Shown here: piece after piece, positions 33,661 to 42,537 of the stretch
Position numbering within the stretch: position 1 is the stretch's first letter
Layout: every line of letters begins with the position of its first letter
Assembly (NCBI RefSeq): GCF_000767615.3
Contig: NZ_CP009553.3
Span: 3,596,001 to 3,660,000, forward strand
Source: Pandoraea pnomenusa
Lineage (GTDB): Bacteria; Pseudomonadota; Gammaproteobacteria; Burkholderiales; Burkholderiaceae
Length of the DNA stretch: 64,000 nt
Reading direction: 5' to 3'
Translations under genes and position numbers: made by a program
The notes under the pieces: model-generated
Databases searched by the model: none
Seen by the model: the letters and a program-made list of their open reading frames with translations, nothing else
Told to the model about the DNA's origin: nothing

Positions 33661-34017
33661 ATGAGCCACCACGGCACGGATCGTCAGATCGACAACATCG
33701 AGTTCAGCGTCAGCGACATCGCCCGAAGCAAGGCGTTCTATGGAAGCGTGTTTGGTTGGACCTTTACGGACTACGGCCCAACGTACACGGAATTCAGCGA
33801 CGGGCGGCTCACGGGCGGCTTTACGACCGGCGGCACCATCCGGCCAGGCGGGCCACTGGTGATTCTGTATGCCGACGACCTCGCGCAAACGCAGTGCCGT
33901 GTCGAAGCCGCCGGTGCCGCCGTTTGCGTGCCAGCCTTCGACTTCCCCGGCGGCCGTCGCTTTCACTTCACCGACCCCGACGGGTACGAACTCGCGGTGT
34001 GGTCGGCGGCGAAATGA
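33661..34017 (+). CDS. VOC (glyoxalase/bleomycin-resistance fold) family protein
   Basis: A 118-residue single VOC module. Seen: DNIEFSVSDIARSKAFYGSVFGW at residues 11-33, GGPLVILYADDL and FHFTDPDGYELAVWS at the C-terminus. The conserved Glu near the end is retained. Such proteins act as metal-dependent lyases, dioxygenases or drug-binding proteins. It is probably cotranscribed with the DUF3224 gene and so under the same LexA box. Its substrate cannot be told. Confidence 0.85.
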   Translation: MSHHGTDRQIDNIEFSVSDIARSKAFYGSVFGWTFTDYGPTYTEFSDGRLTGGFTTGGTIRPGGPLVILYADDLAQTQCRVEAAGAAVCVPAFDFPGGRRFHFTDPDGYELAVWSAAK

Positions 34018-34107
34018 TCGCAGACGTTGCCACGCGTCGCCGTCCAAAGCTTGCGCGGTGCGGATGAGCGGCGAGCACGGGGTGCGCCGCCGGCGCTCCT
34101 CGCGTTC

Positions 34108-34143
34108 ACGGCACCCACGGCACTTACTGCACTTACGGCACTT
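34108..34143 (+). repeat. 9-bp tandem repeat, four units
   Basis: ACGGCACCC, ACGGCACTT, ACTGCACTT and ACGGCACTT are head to tail. The last unit overlaps the 3' end of the M81 peptidase gene, and the rest lies in the convergent gap after the VOC gene. Confidence 0.7.
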
Positions 34144-35641
34144 GGGGAAAGGGCACATCCTCGGAGAGTGGCCAGTACTGCCCCTGAAGGCGCTCACGCG
34201 CGAACGACGTGATGTCGGCGGTGCTCAGCCCCACGCTGTCGACGGAAATGATCTGCCTGGCCAACTGGCGGTAGTAGGCGCGAAAGTGATTCGCGCCCTT
34301 CAAGGCGATGAGGCGGTGGCGGCTCACGTCGAGCCCATGCATCGCGAAGGGCTCGACGTCGTAAATCTGCTCCGCGCGCGACGCGACGATAACGTCCACC
34401 CCATCGATCACGAGCCGGCACATCGCGCCCAGGTCGAAATGCACACCGGCGAACATCGCCCCTGGCCGGTTCACGAATTTGCCGTCCGTGATCGACTTGA
34501 CATAGGCCTGAGCCTCGATGGGCCGCCCCTGATAGCGTCCCAGCTTCCCGCCGAGCGACACGGCAATCGTGGCGCCGACACCGGCGGCCTGCGCCTGTGC
34601 GACCACCTGTGCGTCGTTGATGGAGGCAAAACATGCCGTTCCCGGCTCGGGACGCGCCGACAACAGGGCGCGCAGCAGGTGCGTGCCGTCGCCCGGCGTA
34701 CCGCCGCCGGGGTTATCCGCGTATTCGTTCACGACGATGGGCCCTGCTTCGGTGGCAAGCGCTGCCGCCACGCCTTCGGCGGGCGACGGGAAGGATGGCC
34801 GGAACGAGGCTCGATGACGCCAGATCCAGTCGGCCACCTCGTCGGCAAGGCGTTGCGCCAGCGCGGGATCGTCGTTCGTCGTGCAGATTACCGAGGGACA
34901 TGGCGCAGCAATGTCGGCGTACGGAAAGCCGTGAAACCACGAACAGTCGACCACACCGTGCTGCGCCGCGAGCCTGGCACACAACGCGTTGACGAGCGCC
35001 GGGGTAAAACCCTCCTGCGTCGTGACGATGTACGGCAGCATCGGCAGGTAGCGCACGGCGGTGACAGGCTTGAGGCGACCATCGAGCATTTGCGCCAGCA
35101 ACGCCACGGCCTCCACACCGCGATCGAAGAAATCGGTGTGCGGGTACAGCTTGCATGGCAGGGTGATGTCGCATGACAGACGCATGGCTTCCGTAAAGTT
35201 GCCGTGCAGGTCGTAGACGGCGGCAATCGGCACACTCGCGCCGACGAGATCGCGCACCGCGCTCGCCAGATCGCCCTCGATGTCCTCCACGCCATCCGCC
35301 ACGCCGGCGCCGTGCAGCGCGAGCAGGACGCCGTCGACCGGGAGCTGCGCCCGAATGCCTTCGACGATCTCGCGCTTCATCGACGCGTAGGCGGCCGCGT
35401 CGATGGTGCCGGACGGCGTGGCCTGTCCCACGAAGGCGTAATCGAGCATCGCGCCCACGCGACGCGCGCCCTCGATGAATCCGCCCACCTGGTGATTGGC
35501 GTTGTCGAACACCTCGGCAACGCGCTGTCCCCAGTATTGCTCGAAAGCCGCCAGCGGCGTCAGGCCGGAGAATTCCGCGGCGTAGGTATTGGTTTCGTGG
35601 ATGATGCCGGCCACCGCGAATCGCATGGGTGTGCGCTCCAT
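34133..35641 (-). CDS. M81 family metallopeptidase (MlrC-like)
   Basis: A 502-residue protein of the M81 family, named for microcystinase C, which cleaves linear microcystin peptides that contain D-amino acids. Seen: FAVAGIIHETNTYAAEF at the start (HETNT signature), DGVLLALHGAGVADGVEDIEGDL split near residue 100, VYDLHGNFTEAM, and NPGGGTPGDGTHLL. The start is ATG 35641: GAGGAG lies 9 nt upstream; the frame is open much further but into the upstream gene. It is the last gene of a dsdA - MFS - M81 operon, 32 nt after the transporter. Substrate unknown; D-residue-containing peptides are a reasonable guess. Confidence 0.87.
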   Translation of the reverse strand: MERTPMRFAVAGIIHETNTYAAEFSGLTPLAAFEQYWGQRVAEVFDNANHQVGGFIEGARRVGAMLDYAFVGQATPSGTIDAAAYASMKREIVEGIRAQLPVDGVLLALHGAGVADGVEDIEGDLASAVRDLVGASVPIAAVYDLHGNFTEAMRLSCDITLPCKLYPHTDFFDRGVEAVALLAQMLDGRLKPVTAVRYLPMLPYIVTTQEGFTPALVNALCARLAAQHGVVDCSWFHGFPYADIAAPCPSVICTTNDDPALAQRLADEVADWIWRHRASFRPSFPSPAEGVAAALATEAGPIVVNEYADNPGGGTPGDGTHLLRALLSARPEPGTACFASINDAQVVAQAQAAGVGATIAVSLGGKLGRYQGRPIEAQAYVKSITDGKFVNRPGAMFAGVHFDLGAMCRLVIDGVDVIVASRAEQIYDVEPFAMHGLDVSRHRLIALKGANHFRAYYRQLARQIISVDSVGLSTADITSFARERLQGQYWPLSEDVPFPQVP

Positions 35642-35673
35642 TGTCGTAATCTCCTCAATGCTTCGGTCGCTGT

Positions 35674-36993
35674 TCAGCGATTGACGGTCTTCGGATCGAA
35701 GCTCAGCGCGATGACGGCGCTGATGAGCAGCGAGCCGGCAATCACGAAGATCGCGGGCGCCGTGCTGTGATAGGTATCTCGAATCCAGCCGATCAGGTAA
35801 GGGCTCACGAATCCGCCCAGGTTCGCCAGGCTGTTGATGGCTCCGATCGACGCGGCGGCCGTGGCACCACCGAGAAACGCCGTGGGCAACGTCCACATGA
35901 TGGGCGAGAAGCTGATGATCCCCGCAGCGGCAATCGACAGCGAGATCACGGCCAGTGCCAGATGCTGACCGGCGAACACGCTGGCCGCCAGACCGAACGC
36001 GCCAACGAGCATGATGCCAGCCAGATGCCAGCGGCGCTCGCGGCGACGGTCCGAGCTTCGGCCGACCAGTACCATCGCCACCGCGGCGACACAATACGGA
36101 ATCGCGCTCAACAGTCCCACCTGAAGCCCGCCGACCGCGCCGGCGTCCTTGATGAGCGTGGGCAGATAGAAGCCGAGCGTGTAGAGCGCCATCATCGCGG
36201 GAAAGGTCATCAGAATGATTTTCCCGATACGCGCGTCGCGCAGAATGTGCGACAGCGGCATGTGCGGGCGGCCCTTCTCGTCCTGCGCGATATCCCGGGC
36301 GATGAGCTCGCGTTGTTCGCTCGACAGCCACTTGGCGTCCTTCACGCGGTCGGTGAGGATGAGCAGAACGCCCACGGCCAGCGGCAGGGTCGGGAGCGCT
36401 TCGAGCACGAACACCCATTGCCAGCCGGCGTGGCCGCCGACCTGATGGAAGGTGTCCAGAATCCAGCCCGACAGCGGACTGCCCAGCAGACCGGCGACGG
36501 GAATGCCTGCCTGGAAGATCGCCGTCATCCTGGCGCGGCGATGATTGGGAAACCAGTACGTCAGGAAGAGAATGACGCCGGGATAGAAGCCCGCTTCGGC
36601 GACACCGAGCAGGAACCGCACGACGTAGAACTGCCATGGCGACGTGACGAACGCCATGATGCCGGAGAGCATGCCCCACGAAATCATGATCCGGGCGATC
36701 CACAGGCGTGCGCCGACCCGATGCATGATGAGATTGCTCGGCACCTCGAACAGCATGTAGCCGATGAAGAAAAGCCCTGCGCCCAGACCGTAGGCCGCCT
36801 CGCTGAATTGCAGATCGGCGAGCATGTTGAGCTTTGCGATGCCGATGTTGACGCGGTCGAGATACGCCACCACGTAACAAAGCATCAGGAACGGAATGAA
36901 TCGCAGCGCGACCTTCCGGTAAGTGGCGTCTTCAAATGCCAAACGGTCGGTGCGTGTGCCGACGGCGGATGACAACGTGACCTGAGGTTCCAT
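35674..36993 (-). CDS. MFS transporter, anion:cation symporter (ACS) type
   Basis: A 439-residue, twelve-helix major facilitator. Seen: RFIPFLMLCYVVAYLDRVNIG near the start, the hallmark of the ACS/phthalate-type group, GYMLFEVPSNLIMHRVGARLW, and GVAEAGFYPGVILFLTYWF. This group imports organic anions such as tartrate, glucarate, phthalate or dipeptide-like acids. It lies between D-serine dehydratase (38 nt) and the M81 peptidase (32 nt), so it probably imports the substrate these enzymes degrade. Confidence 0.9.
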   Translation of the reverse strand: MEPQVTLSSAVGTRTDRLAFEDATYRKVALRFIPFLMLCYVVAYLDRVNIGIAKLNMLADLQFSEAAYGLGAGLFFIGYMLFEVPSNLIMHRVGARLWIARIMISWGMLSGIMAFVTSPWQFYVVRFLLGVAEAGFYPGVILFLTYWFPNHRRARMTAIFQAGIPVAGLLGSPLSGWILDTFHQVGGHAGWQWVFVLEALPTLPLAVGVLLILTDRVKDAKWLSSEQRELIARDIAQDEKGRPHMPLSHILRDARIGKIILMTFPAMMALYTLGFYLPTLIKDAGAVGGLQVGLLSAIPYCVAAVAMVLVGRSSDRRRERRWHLAGIMLVGAFGLAASVFAGQHLALAVISLSIAAAGIISFSPIMWTLPTAFLGGATAAASIGAINSLANLGGFVSPYLIGWIRDTYHSTAPAIFVIAGSLLISAVIALSFDPKTVNR

Positions 36994-37031
36994 GTGTCTG
37001 ATTCCTGCTGCGAGTGAGTGGCTTCGATGCG

Positions 37032-38381
37032 TCAGGCAGCTTGCCCGGCGCGTTCAGGGTCGCGCGCCAGTGCGTCGGCGCGCTCGAGAAATTCCTTGAG
37101 GGCTTCCGGAGGCACCAGCGAGCCGCCCGTCGACCAGATCACGTGGGTGGCCTCGCGCATGTCGAGGTCGTGCATGCGCACGTACGCCTGCCCTTCGGGA
37201 GAATTGAGCAACCAGTCGGGCCCGCGCACGCCTGCGGCCGCCGACGGCTCGACCAGCACGTCGAGGGTATGCTTCAGCATGCGCAGGTTCAGGAAGAGCT
37301 CGTCGTCGGTCACGGTGAACACACCCGACAGTTGCGAGACCATGAGCGGAGCGACGAGGTGCGACGCTTCACCGACGGCCAGGCCGTCGGCATCGGTCTT
37401 GTTGTCCAGCCCGAAGTCGTAGACCGACACGGGCGAATCGCTTCGCGACGCCAACTGGACCAGCATGCACGGCGAAGCCACGGGTTCGGCGAAGAAGCAG
37501 TGAACGTGCGCCCCGAAGATCGCCTTCAGGCCGTACGTGATGCCGCCGGGCGCTCCCCCCACGCCACAGGGCAGATAGACGAAGAGCGGATGCCCGGCAT
37601 CGACCGTGCGCCCCGCCGCCACGAGTTGCTCCGCGAGATGGCGGGCACTGGCCGCATAGCCGTGGAACAGCAGGGGCGACTGCTCGTCGTCCACGAAATG
37701 ACTGCGCGGCGATGCCGAGGCTTGCGTGCGGCCGGCGGCAACCGCCTTTGCGTAGTCGCCCGCATGTTCGACGACACGCACCCCGCGCTGGCGCAGTCGC
37801 GCCTTCTTCCACGCCTTGGCGTCGTCCGACATGTGCACGACCGTGTCGAATCCGAGCGCGGCGGCCATCACCCCGATGCTCAGTCCAAGATTGCCTGTGC
37901 TGCCGACGGCGACCGTGTATTGCGCGAACAGGGCGCGGGCTTCGGGGGAACCGAGCACGCGGCGGTCGTCCTGCGCCGCAATCAAACCTTGTTCCAGCGC
38001 GATTCGCTCGGCAACGGCCAGCACCTCGTGAAACCCTCCCCTGGCCTTGATGGAGCCTGCAACGGGCAGCGCATCGTCGCGCTTGACGAACCATGCGCTC
38101 GCATCGTCGGCGTCACCGCGGACAACCGCGCGCTTCAGGGCATCCGCCGGCATCAAGGCCGACTCGATGTGTCCGTCGGTCCCGGCCAGTTCGGGAAACA
38201 GGTTGGCGAGCAGCGGAGCGAAGCGTTGCATCCGCGCCTGGGCGTCGAGAATCGCGTCCGTCGAGTCGCTGTTGGGCGCGAGCGGCTGCCCGAGGCGGTC
38301 ATTGACCCAAAGCGTCGGCGTCTTGCCTTGAAGTCTGGCTAATAGGAGCTTTGGCAGATACGGGAGAGACATTGTTGGCAT
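37032..38381 (-). CDS. dsdA: D-serine dehydratase (D-serine ammonia-lyase)
   Basis: A 449-residue fold-type II PLP enzyme that converts D-serine to pyruvate and ammonia, detoxifying or using D-serine in the cytoplasm. Seen: VAGSIKARGGFHEVL with the PLP lysine at residue 112, the phosphate-binding AVGSTGNLGLSIG near 166, LFVYLPCGVGGAPGG and SLVPPEALKEFL near the end. Length fits DsdA. ATG 38381 or 38372 could start it; neither has a strong ribosome site. It is first in an operon with an ACS transporter and an M81 peptidase and is divergent from a LysR regulator, 98 nt away, as in dsdCXA. Confidence 0.92.
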   Translation of the reverse strand: MPTMSLPYLPKLLLARLQGKTPTLWVNDRLGQPLAPNSDSTDAILDAQARMQRFAPLLANLFPELAGTDGHIESALMPADALKRAVVRGDADDASAWFVKRDDALPVAGSIKARGGFHEVLAVAERIALEQGLIAAQDDRRVLGSPEARALFAQYTVAVGSTGNLGLSIGVMAAALGFDTVVHMSDDAKAWKKARLRQRGVRVVEHAGDYAKAVAAGRTQASASPRSHFVDDEQSPLLFHGYAASARHLAEQLVAAGRTVDAGHPLFVYLPCGVGGAPGGITYGLKAIFGAHVHCFFAEPVASPCMLVQLASRSDSPVSVYDFGLDNKTDADGLAVGEASHLVAPLMVSQLSGVFTVTDDELFLNLRMLKHTLDVLVEPSAAAGVRGPDWLLNSPEGQAYVRMHDLDMREATHVIWSTGGSLVPPEALKEFLERADALARDPERAGQAA

Positions 38382-38479
38382 ATTCCGAGAATTTCCTGAT
38401 ACTTCACGGAATGCTAGCGCTCTGGTTCGCGTAAAAATAGCGCTGGATTCTAATGAACGCATTAGCTGGACTAATACTT

Positions 38480-39412
38480 ATGCAACTGGATGCATCGATG
38501 CTGGGCGCCCTGCGGTGCTTCGAGACTGCGGCCCGGCTGCTGAGCTTCACGCAGGCGGCACGCGCCCTGAACCTGACGCAAAGCGCGGTGAGTCAAAAGA
38601 TTCGTTATCTGGAGGATCGCCTGGGTTACGTGTTGTTCGTTCGGCAGGCACGCAGTCTGAAGCTCACGGAGAACGGAGAGGCGCTGTTCGAGACGACGGC
38701 CCGTGCATTGGGCGACATCGAGGCCACGCTGCAACGGCTCGGCATCTCCAACGCGCCGCTGCAGGTCAGTTGCCTGCCCTCGTTCGCCTTGCAATGGCTG
38801 ATGCCGCGGCTGACGGACTTTCATCGGCAGGAGCCCGACGTCTCGGTACGGCTGAAGGCGGAGTTTCAAAGCGTCGACCGACAGTCCATGCGCGCGGACG
38901 ACATCGACGTTGCGGTACGCTACGACCCCACGCAATACGCGGAGGTCAAGGCCGACGTCCTTTTCGACGAGTACCTGGTCGCGGTGGCTACGCCGGCATA
39001 TCTGGCGACGCACCCGGGCCTGGCGGACGGTTCGTCATTCGACGGCGTGGTCTTCCTTCACGACGCGTCGCCGTGGGACGGCGCGACCGAATTCATCGAA
39101 TGGCGCACATGGATGGACGCGAACCGGCCCGGCAGTGCGCAGAACATCGACGGACCGCAGTTCAACCTGTCGAGCCTGGCGCTGGCTGCCGCGCTCAATC
39201 ATCAGGGCGTTGCCATCGGACGCAGCGCGCTGGTGCACGATGACCTGCAAAGCCGCCGTCTCGTGCCGATCGGCAAGCCGGTCAGGTCGCCCGCGCGATA
39301 TGTGCTGCTCTCGCGCGATCCCTTCGACCGGCGCACGACAATCTTCTGCGAGTGGATACAGCAGGAATGCCGGCGCTTCGACGGTGCACGGTTTGGCGCG
39401 CTGGGGTTGTAG
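38480..39412 (+). CDS. LysR family regulator (GcvA/DsdC-like)
   Basis: A 310-residue LysR protein. The winged helix-turn-helix is at residues 6-65 (LGALRCFETAARLLSFTQAA, LTQSAVSQKIRYLEDRLG). The effector domain includes LPSFALQWLMPRLTDFHR and DDIDVAVRYDP, typical of the GcvA subgroup. Divergent from dsdA, so it probably activates the dsdA-MFS-M81 operon in response to D-serine or a related ligand. ATG 38480 (MQLDASM) preferred over 38453. It converges on glmS with a 14-nt gap and no visible terminator. Confidence 0.9.
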   Translation: MQLDASMLGALRCFETAARLLSFTQAARALNLTQSAVSQKIRYLEDRLGYVLFVRQARSLKLTENGEALFETTARALGDIEATLQRLGISNAPLQVSCLPSFALQWLMPRLTDFHRQEPDVSVRLKAEFQSVDRQSMRADDIDVAVRYDPTQYAEVKADVLFDEYLVAVATPAYLATHPGLADGSSFDGVVFLHDASPWDGATEFIEWRTWMDANRPGSAQNIDGPQFNLSSLALAAALNHQGVAIGRSALVHDDLQSRRLVPIGKPVRSPARYVLLSRDPFDRRTTIFCEWIQQECRRFDGARFGALGL

Positions 39413-39426
39413 CGTGTCCTGCCCTT

Positions 39427-41256
39427 TCACTCCACCGTCACCGACTTCGCCAGGTTTCTCGGTTTGTCGACGTCCGTGCCGCGGGCGACGGCGGCGTGAT
39501 ACGCGAGCAGTTGCATCGGAATGGTGTGCAGGATGGGGGATAACAGGCCGTAGTGTTCGTTCAGGCGAATCACATCGATTTCCGGCCCCGGCGACAGGCC
39601 GCAATCGCTGTCGGCGAAGACATAGAGCCGGCCGTTGCGCGCGCTGACTTCGTGCATGTTCGACTTGAGCTTTTCGAGCAGACGGTCGTTTGGCGCGACC
39701 GCGACCACCGGCATTTCGTCGCTCACCAACGCCAGCGGCCCATGCTTGAGCTCGCCGGCCGGATAGGCTTCGGCGTGGATGTACGAAATCTCCTTCATCT
39801 TCAGCGCCCCCTCCATCGCCACGGGATAATGCAGGCCGCGCCCGAGAAACAGAATGTCCTGCCGCCGCGTCAGTTGTTCGGCCCACGCCATGATCTGCGG
39901 CTCCAGCGCCAACACCTTGGCGATGGCATCGGGCAAATGTCGCAGCGCCTTCAGGTGTTGCTGCTCGTCTTCGTCCGACAGTCGCCCACGCGTCTGGGCG
40001 AGTGTGAGCGCCAGCAGAAACAGCGCAACCAACTGCGTCGTGAACGCTTTGGTCGACGCCACACCGATCTCCACGCCCGCCCGCGTGAAAAACGTCAGCG
40101 CACACTCCCTCGCAAGCGCACTCGTCGCGACATTGCAGATCGCCAGCGTGTGCCGCATGCCACGCTGCCTGGCCACGTGCATGGCGCCCAGCACGTCCGC
40201 CGTCTCGCCGCTCTGCGACACGGCCACCACGAGCGTGTTCGAATTCGGCACGCTGTCGCGGTAGCGATACTCGCTGGCGATTTCCACATTCACCGGCAGT
40301 TGCGCGAGACTCTCGATCCAGTACTTGGCCGTGAGCGCCGCGTGATAGCTCCCGCCACACGCGAGCAAAAGCACGGAATCGACCGCGTTGAACACCCGCC
40401 AGGCGTTGTCGCCGAACAACTCCGGCATGATCGCCGTCACGTCCTGCAACGTGTCGGCGACCGCACGCGGCTGTTCGAAAATCTCCTTCTGCATGTAATA
40501 ACGGTAAGGCCCGAGATCCGCCGCACCACTGTGTGCCGCCACGCGATGCACCGGGCGTTGCACGCGCTGGCCCTCATCGTCGACCACCCAGAAGCGATGC
40601 AGCTGAACGTCGGCGACGTCGCCGTTCTCGAGATACACGATCTGGTCGGTCACATTGGCCAGCGCGATCGCATCGGACGCAATGAAGTTCTCGCCTTCGC
40701 CGGCGCCAAGCACCAGCGGCATGCCGTCACGTGCGCCAACGAGCCGATGCGGCTCGTCGCGGCAAATCACCGCAATCGCATAGCTGCCCTGCAATTGCGC
40801 CGTGGCCGCCCTCACCGCTTCGAACAGGTCGCCGTCGTACAAATGGTCGATCAAATGCGCAATGACCTCGCTGTCGGTCTGGCTGGCGAATCGATAACCA
40901 TGGGCTTCGAGCTTGCCGCGCAACGCTTCATGGTTCTCGATGATGCCGTTGTGCGAGAGCGCAATGCGCGGCGTCCCGGCGTTCGGCGACACGTGCGGAT
41001 GCGCGTTGTCCGTCACCGGCTTGCCATGCGTGGCCCAGCGCGTGTGAGCAATGCCCGTATACCCGGCCAGCCCCATGCGCGTGACTTCCTCCTGGAGATT
41101 CGCCACACGCTCGACGCTTCGCGCGCGTACCAACGCGCGATCCGAATACAACGCTACGCCGCACGAGTCATACCCGCGATACTCCAACCGCTTCAGCCCA
41201 TCGACCAGCGTGGGGACCACGTCCCGTTGCGCAACTGCACCGATAATTCCGCACAT
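39427..41256 (-). CDS. glmS: Glutamine-fructose-6-phosphate aminotransferase (isomerizing)
   Basis: A full-length, 609-residue GlmS making glucosamine-6-phosphate from fructose-6-phosphate and glutamine, the first step toward UDP-GlcNAc for peptidoglycan and LPS. The N-terminal glutaminase domain starts with nucleophile Cys2 (MCGIIGAV) and has [14 protein letters not shown] and LSHNGIIEN. Two SIS domains follow ([54 protein letters not shown]). It ends KSVTVE as usual. Not next to glmU here. Divergent from an Lrp-type regulator across an AT-rich 157-nt gap. Confidence 0.97.
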   Translation of the reverse strand: MCGIIGAVAQRDVVPTLVDGLKRLEYRGYDSCGVALYSDRALVRARSVERVANLQEEVTRMGLAGYTGIAHTRWATHGKPVTDNAHPHVSPNAGTPRIALSHNGIIENHEALRGKLEAHGYRFASQTDSEVIAHLIDHLYDGDLFEAVRAATAQLQGSYAIAVICRDEPHRLVGARDGMPLVLGAGEGENFIASDAIALANVTDQIVYLENGDVADVQLHRFWVVDDEGQRVQRPVHRVAAHSGAADLGPYRYYMQKEIFEQPRAVADTLQDVTAIMPELFGDNAWRVFNAVDSVLLLACGGSYHAALTAKYWIESLAQLPVNVEIASEYRYRDSVPNSNTLVVAVSQSGETADVLGAMHVARQRGMRHTLAICNVATSALARECALTFFTRAGVEIGVASTKAFTTQLVALFLLALTLAQTRGRLSDEDEQQHLKALRHLPDAIAKVLALEPQIMAWAEQLTRRQDILFLGRGLHYPVAMEGALKMKEISYIHAEAYPAGELKHGPLALVSDEMPVVAVAPNDRLLEKLKSNMHEVSARNGRLYVFADSDCGLSPGPEIDVIRLNEHYGLLSPILHTIPMQLLAYHAAVARGTDVDKPRNLAKSVTVE

Positions 41257-41310
41257 TTCGCCTCTCCAGAAGATTCGTTTTCCGTCAGTGAAGCGATGGT
41301 AGAGTGCGAC

Positions 41311-41394
41311 ATGTGAAATTAATCATCGAAATAATTCAAAGAATGAAATTAAATTACACCTCAAATCACTGATGAAATTTAATTTCATTGAATA
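41311..41394. promoter_or_regulatory. AT-rich intergenic region with phased TGAAATT repeats
   Basis: TGAAATTA at 41314, TGAAATTA at 41344 and TGAAATTT at 41373 are spaced 30 and 29 nt apart, about three helical turns. The last is part of the dyad ATGAAAT-TTA-ATTTCAT (41372-41388). An inverted copy (TGAATTATTT on the minus strand) lies at 41328-41337. The AT content is exceptional here. Regular phasing suits cooperative, DNA-wrapping binding by the Lrp/AsnC regulator whose gene begins at 41414. Confidence 0.65.
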
Positions 41395-41413
41395 ACGCCC
41401 CGGCGGAGATGGC

Positions 41414-41899
41414 ATGCCCCCTATCAATCTGGACGATCTCGACCTGCGCATCCTCGGCGTACTGCAGGTGGACGCGTCGATTTCGAATCTCGAATTGTCC
41501 CGGCGTGTACACGCATCCGCGCCGACCTGTCTGCGACGCGTGCGCGCGCTTCGCGACGCTGGCGTCATTGCCCGCCAGATCGCGATCATCGATGCCGCGA
41601 AGCTCGGGCCGACCCTGAACGCGGTGGTGGAAGTGAGCCTCGACCGACAGACTGCGGAAGACTACGACGCCTTCGAGTCCTACATCTGCGAAGAGCCCGC
41701 CATCACACAGTGTTATCGGGTGTCGCCTGGGCCGGACTTCGTCCTGATCGCACAAGTGCGGGACATGGCCGAATACGACGATCTCGCGAGGCGGCTCTTC
41801 AAGAGCGCAGCGAACGTTCGCAACGTACGCACCTTCTTCTCGACACGGCTCGCAAAGTTTGAAGCGAATGCCCGAATTCCGCCCGTCCGCGCCGGGTGA
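41414..41899 (+). CDS. Lrp/AsnC family transcriptional regulator
   Basis: A 161-residue feast/famine regulator. The N-terminal helix-turn-helix spans residues 6-62 (LDDLDLRILGVLQVDASISN, LSRRVHASAPTCLRRVRAL). The C-terminal RAM ligand domain includes VVEVSLDRQTAEDYDAFE and the ITQCYRVSPGPDFVLIAQV turn. It probably binds an amino acid and self-regulates through the phased AT-rich repeats just upstream. It may also affect glmS, transcribed the other way. The target pathway is otherwise unknown. Confidence 0.9.
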   Translation: MPPINLDDLDLRILGVLQVDASISNLELSRRVHASAPTCLRRVRALRDAGVIARQIAIIDAAKLGPTLNAVVEVSLDRQTAEDYDAFESYICEEPAITQCYRVSPGPDFVLIAQVRDMAEYDDLARRLFKSAANVRNVRTFFSTRLAKFEANARIPPVRAG

Positions 41900-42001
41900 C
41901 GTGGAGGGCACACGCATGCCTGTCAGCCTTGACAGGTGCGCAATGGCGGCGGCTCGCCTAGATTGAAAGCGCTCAAATTCACGGCAAGGCCGAGGCGCAT
42001 C

Positions 42002-42352
42002 ATGGCGAACATCACGCAGGTCAGCCCAAGCCAGATCGATCGCGACGGGGGAACCTCCATCACCATCAATGGCACAGGGTTCTCGGAAGCAGTCCAGGTG
42101 TATTTCGTGGACAAGAACAACCGCAAGACCCCGGCCCGGAGCTTTGCCATCGTCGACGACGGCACGATCACCGCGGTCAGCCCGTCCCTGGCCGAGACGG
42201 GACGTGCCACGGCCAACGTGACACTGGGAGATTGCCTGGCATCGGCCAACAGGATTGACGGCGCCGTCCGGACACCCGAGCAGTTGCTGTACAACCTGCA
42301 ATACGTCAACGATCTATACGCGCTTGGCTCCGGGGCCGGGTCGATGCGGTAG
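42002..42352 (+). CDS. Small IPT/TIG-domain protein
   Basis: A 116-residue protein consisting largely of one IPT/TIG immunoglobulin-like module: ITQVSPSQIDRDGGTSITIN, GTGFSEAVQVYFVDKN and ITAVSPSLAETGRATANVTL. Then comes a short C-terminal tail (LLYNLQYVNDLYALG). There is no signal peptide or membrane segment, which is unusual because TIG modules are mostly in large surface or export proteins. ATG 42002 is preferred to the upstream 41936. It could be a subunit of a surface structure or a phage-like tail accessory, but neighbours give no support. Confidence 0.65.
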   Translation: MANITQVSPSQIDRDGGTSITINGTGFSEAVQVYFVDKNNRKTPARSFAIVDDGTITAVSPSLAETGRATANVTLGDCLASANRIDGAVRTPEQLLYNLQYVNDLYALGSGAGSMR

Positions 42353-42355
42353 CGC

Positions 42356-42379
42356 GTCGCCCCGTCGCCCCGTCGCCTC
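42356..42379 (+). repeat. 8-bp tandem repeat, three units
   Basis: GTCGCCCC, GTCGCCCC and GTCGCCTC in tandem just after the TIG gene stop. Confidence 0.55.
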
Positions 42380-42439
42380 GACGCATCGTCGCATCGACGC
42401 ACTGCCGTGCCGCCGGATGCCGAGCCCCGAACTACGTCT

Positions 42440-42455
42440 ATGTTCATTTGAACAT
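42440..42455. promoter_or_regulatory. GlpR-like operator palindrome
   Basis: ATGTTCATTTGAACAT is a perfect 16-bp palindrome close to the E. coli GlpR consensus (ATGTTCG...CGAACAT). A partial second copy, CATTTGAATGTC, follows at 42466-42477. It lies 82 nt before the DeoR/GlpR-family regulator gene, so autoregulation is likely. Confidence 0.75.
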
Positions 42456-42537
42456 TAGCCATCGTCATTTGAATGTCACCATCGGCTGTCAAAGTGACGC
42501 TCATTGCACACTCAATGCGCGACACAGGACCCACCCG

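Noticed and set aside
34133-36880. Continuous minus-strand frame joining the M81 peptidase to upstream sequence, suggesting a 915-residue fusion
   Set aside because: The upstream part is out of frame with the MFS gene that really occupies it. GAGGAG and ATG at 35641 give a normal M81 length.
41257-41413. glmS ribozyme/riboswitch upstream of glmS
   Set aside because: The 157-nt gap is too short and AT-rich and shows no ribozyme core; this element is typical of Gram-positives.
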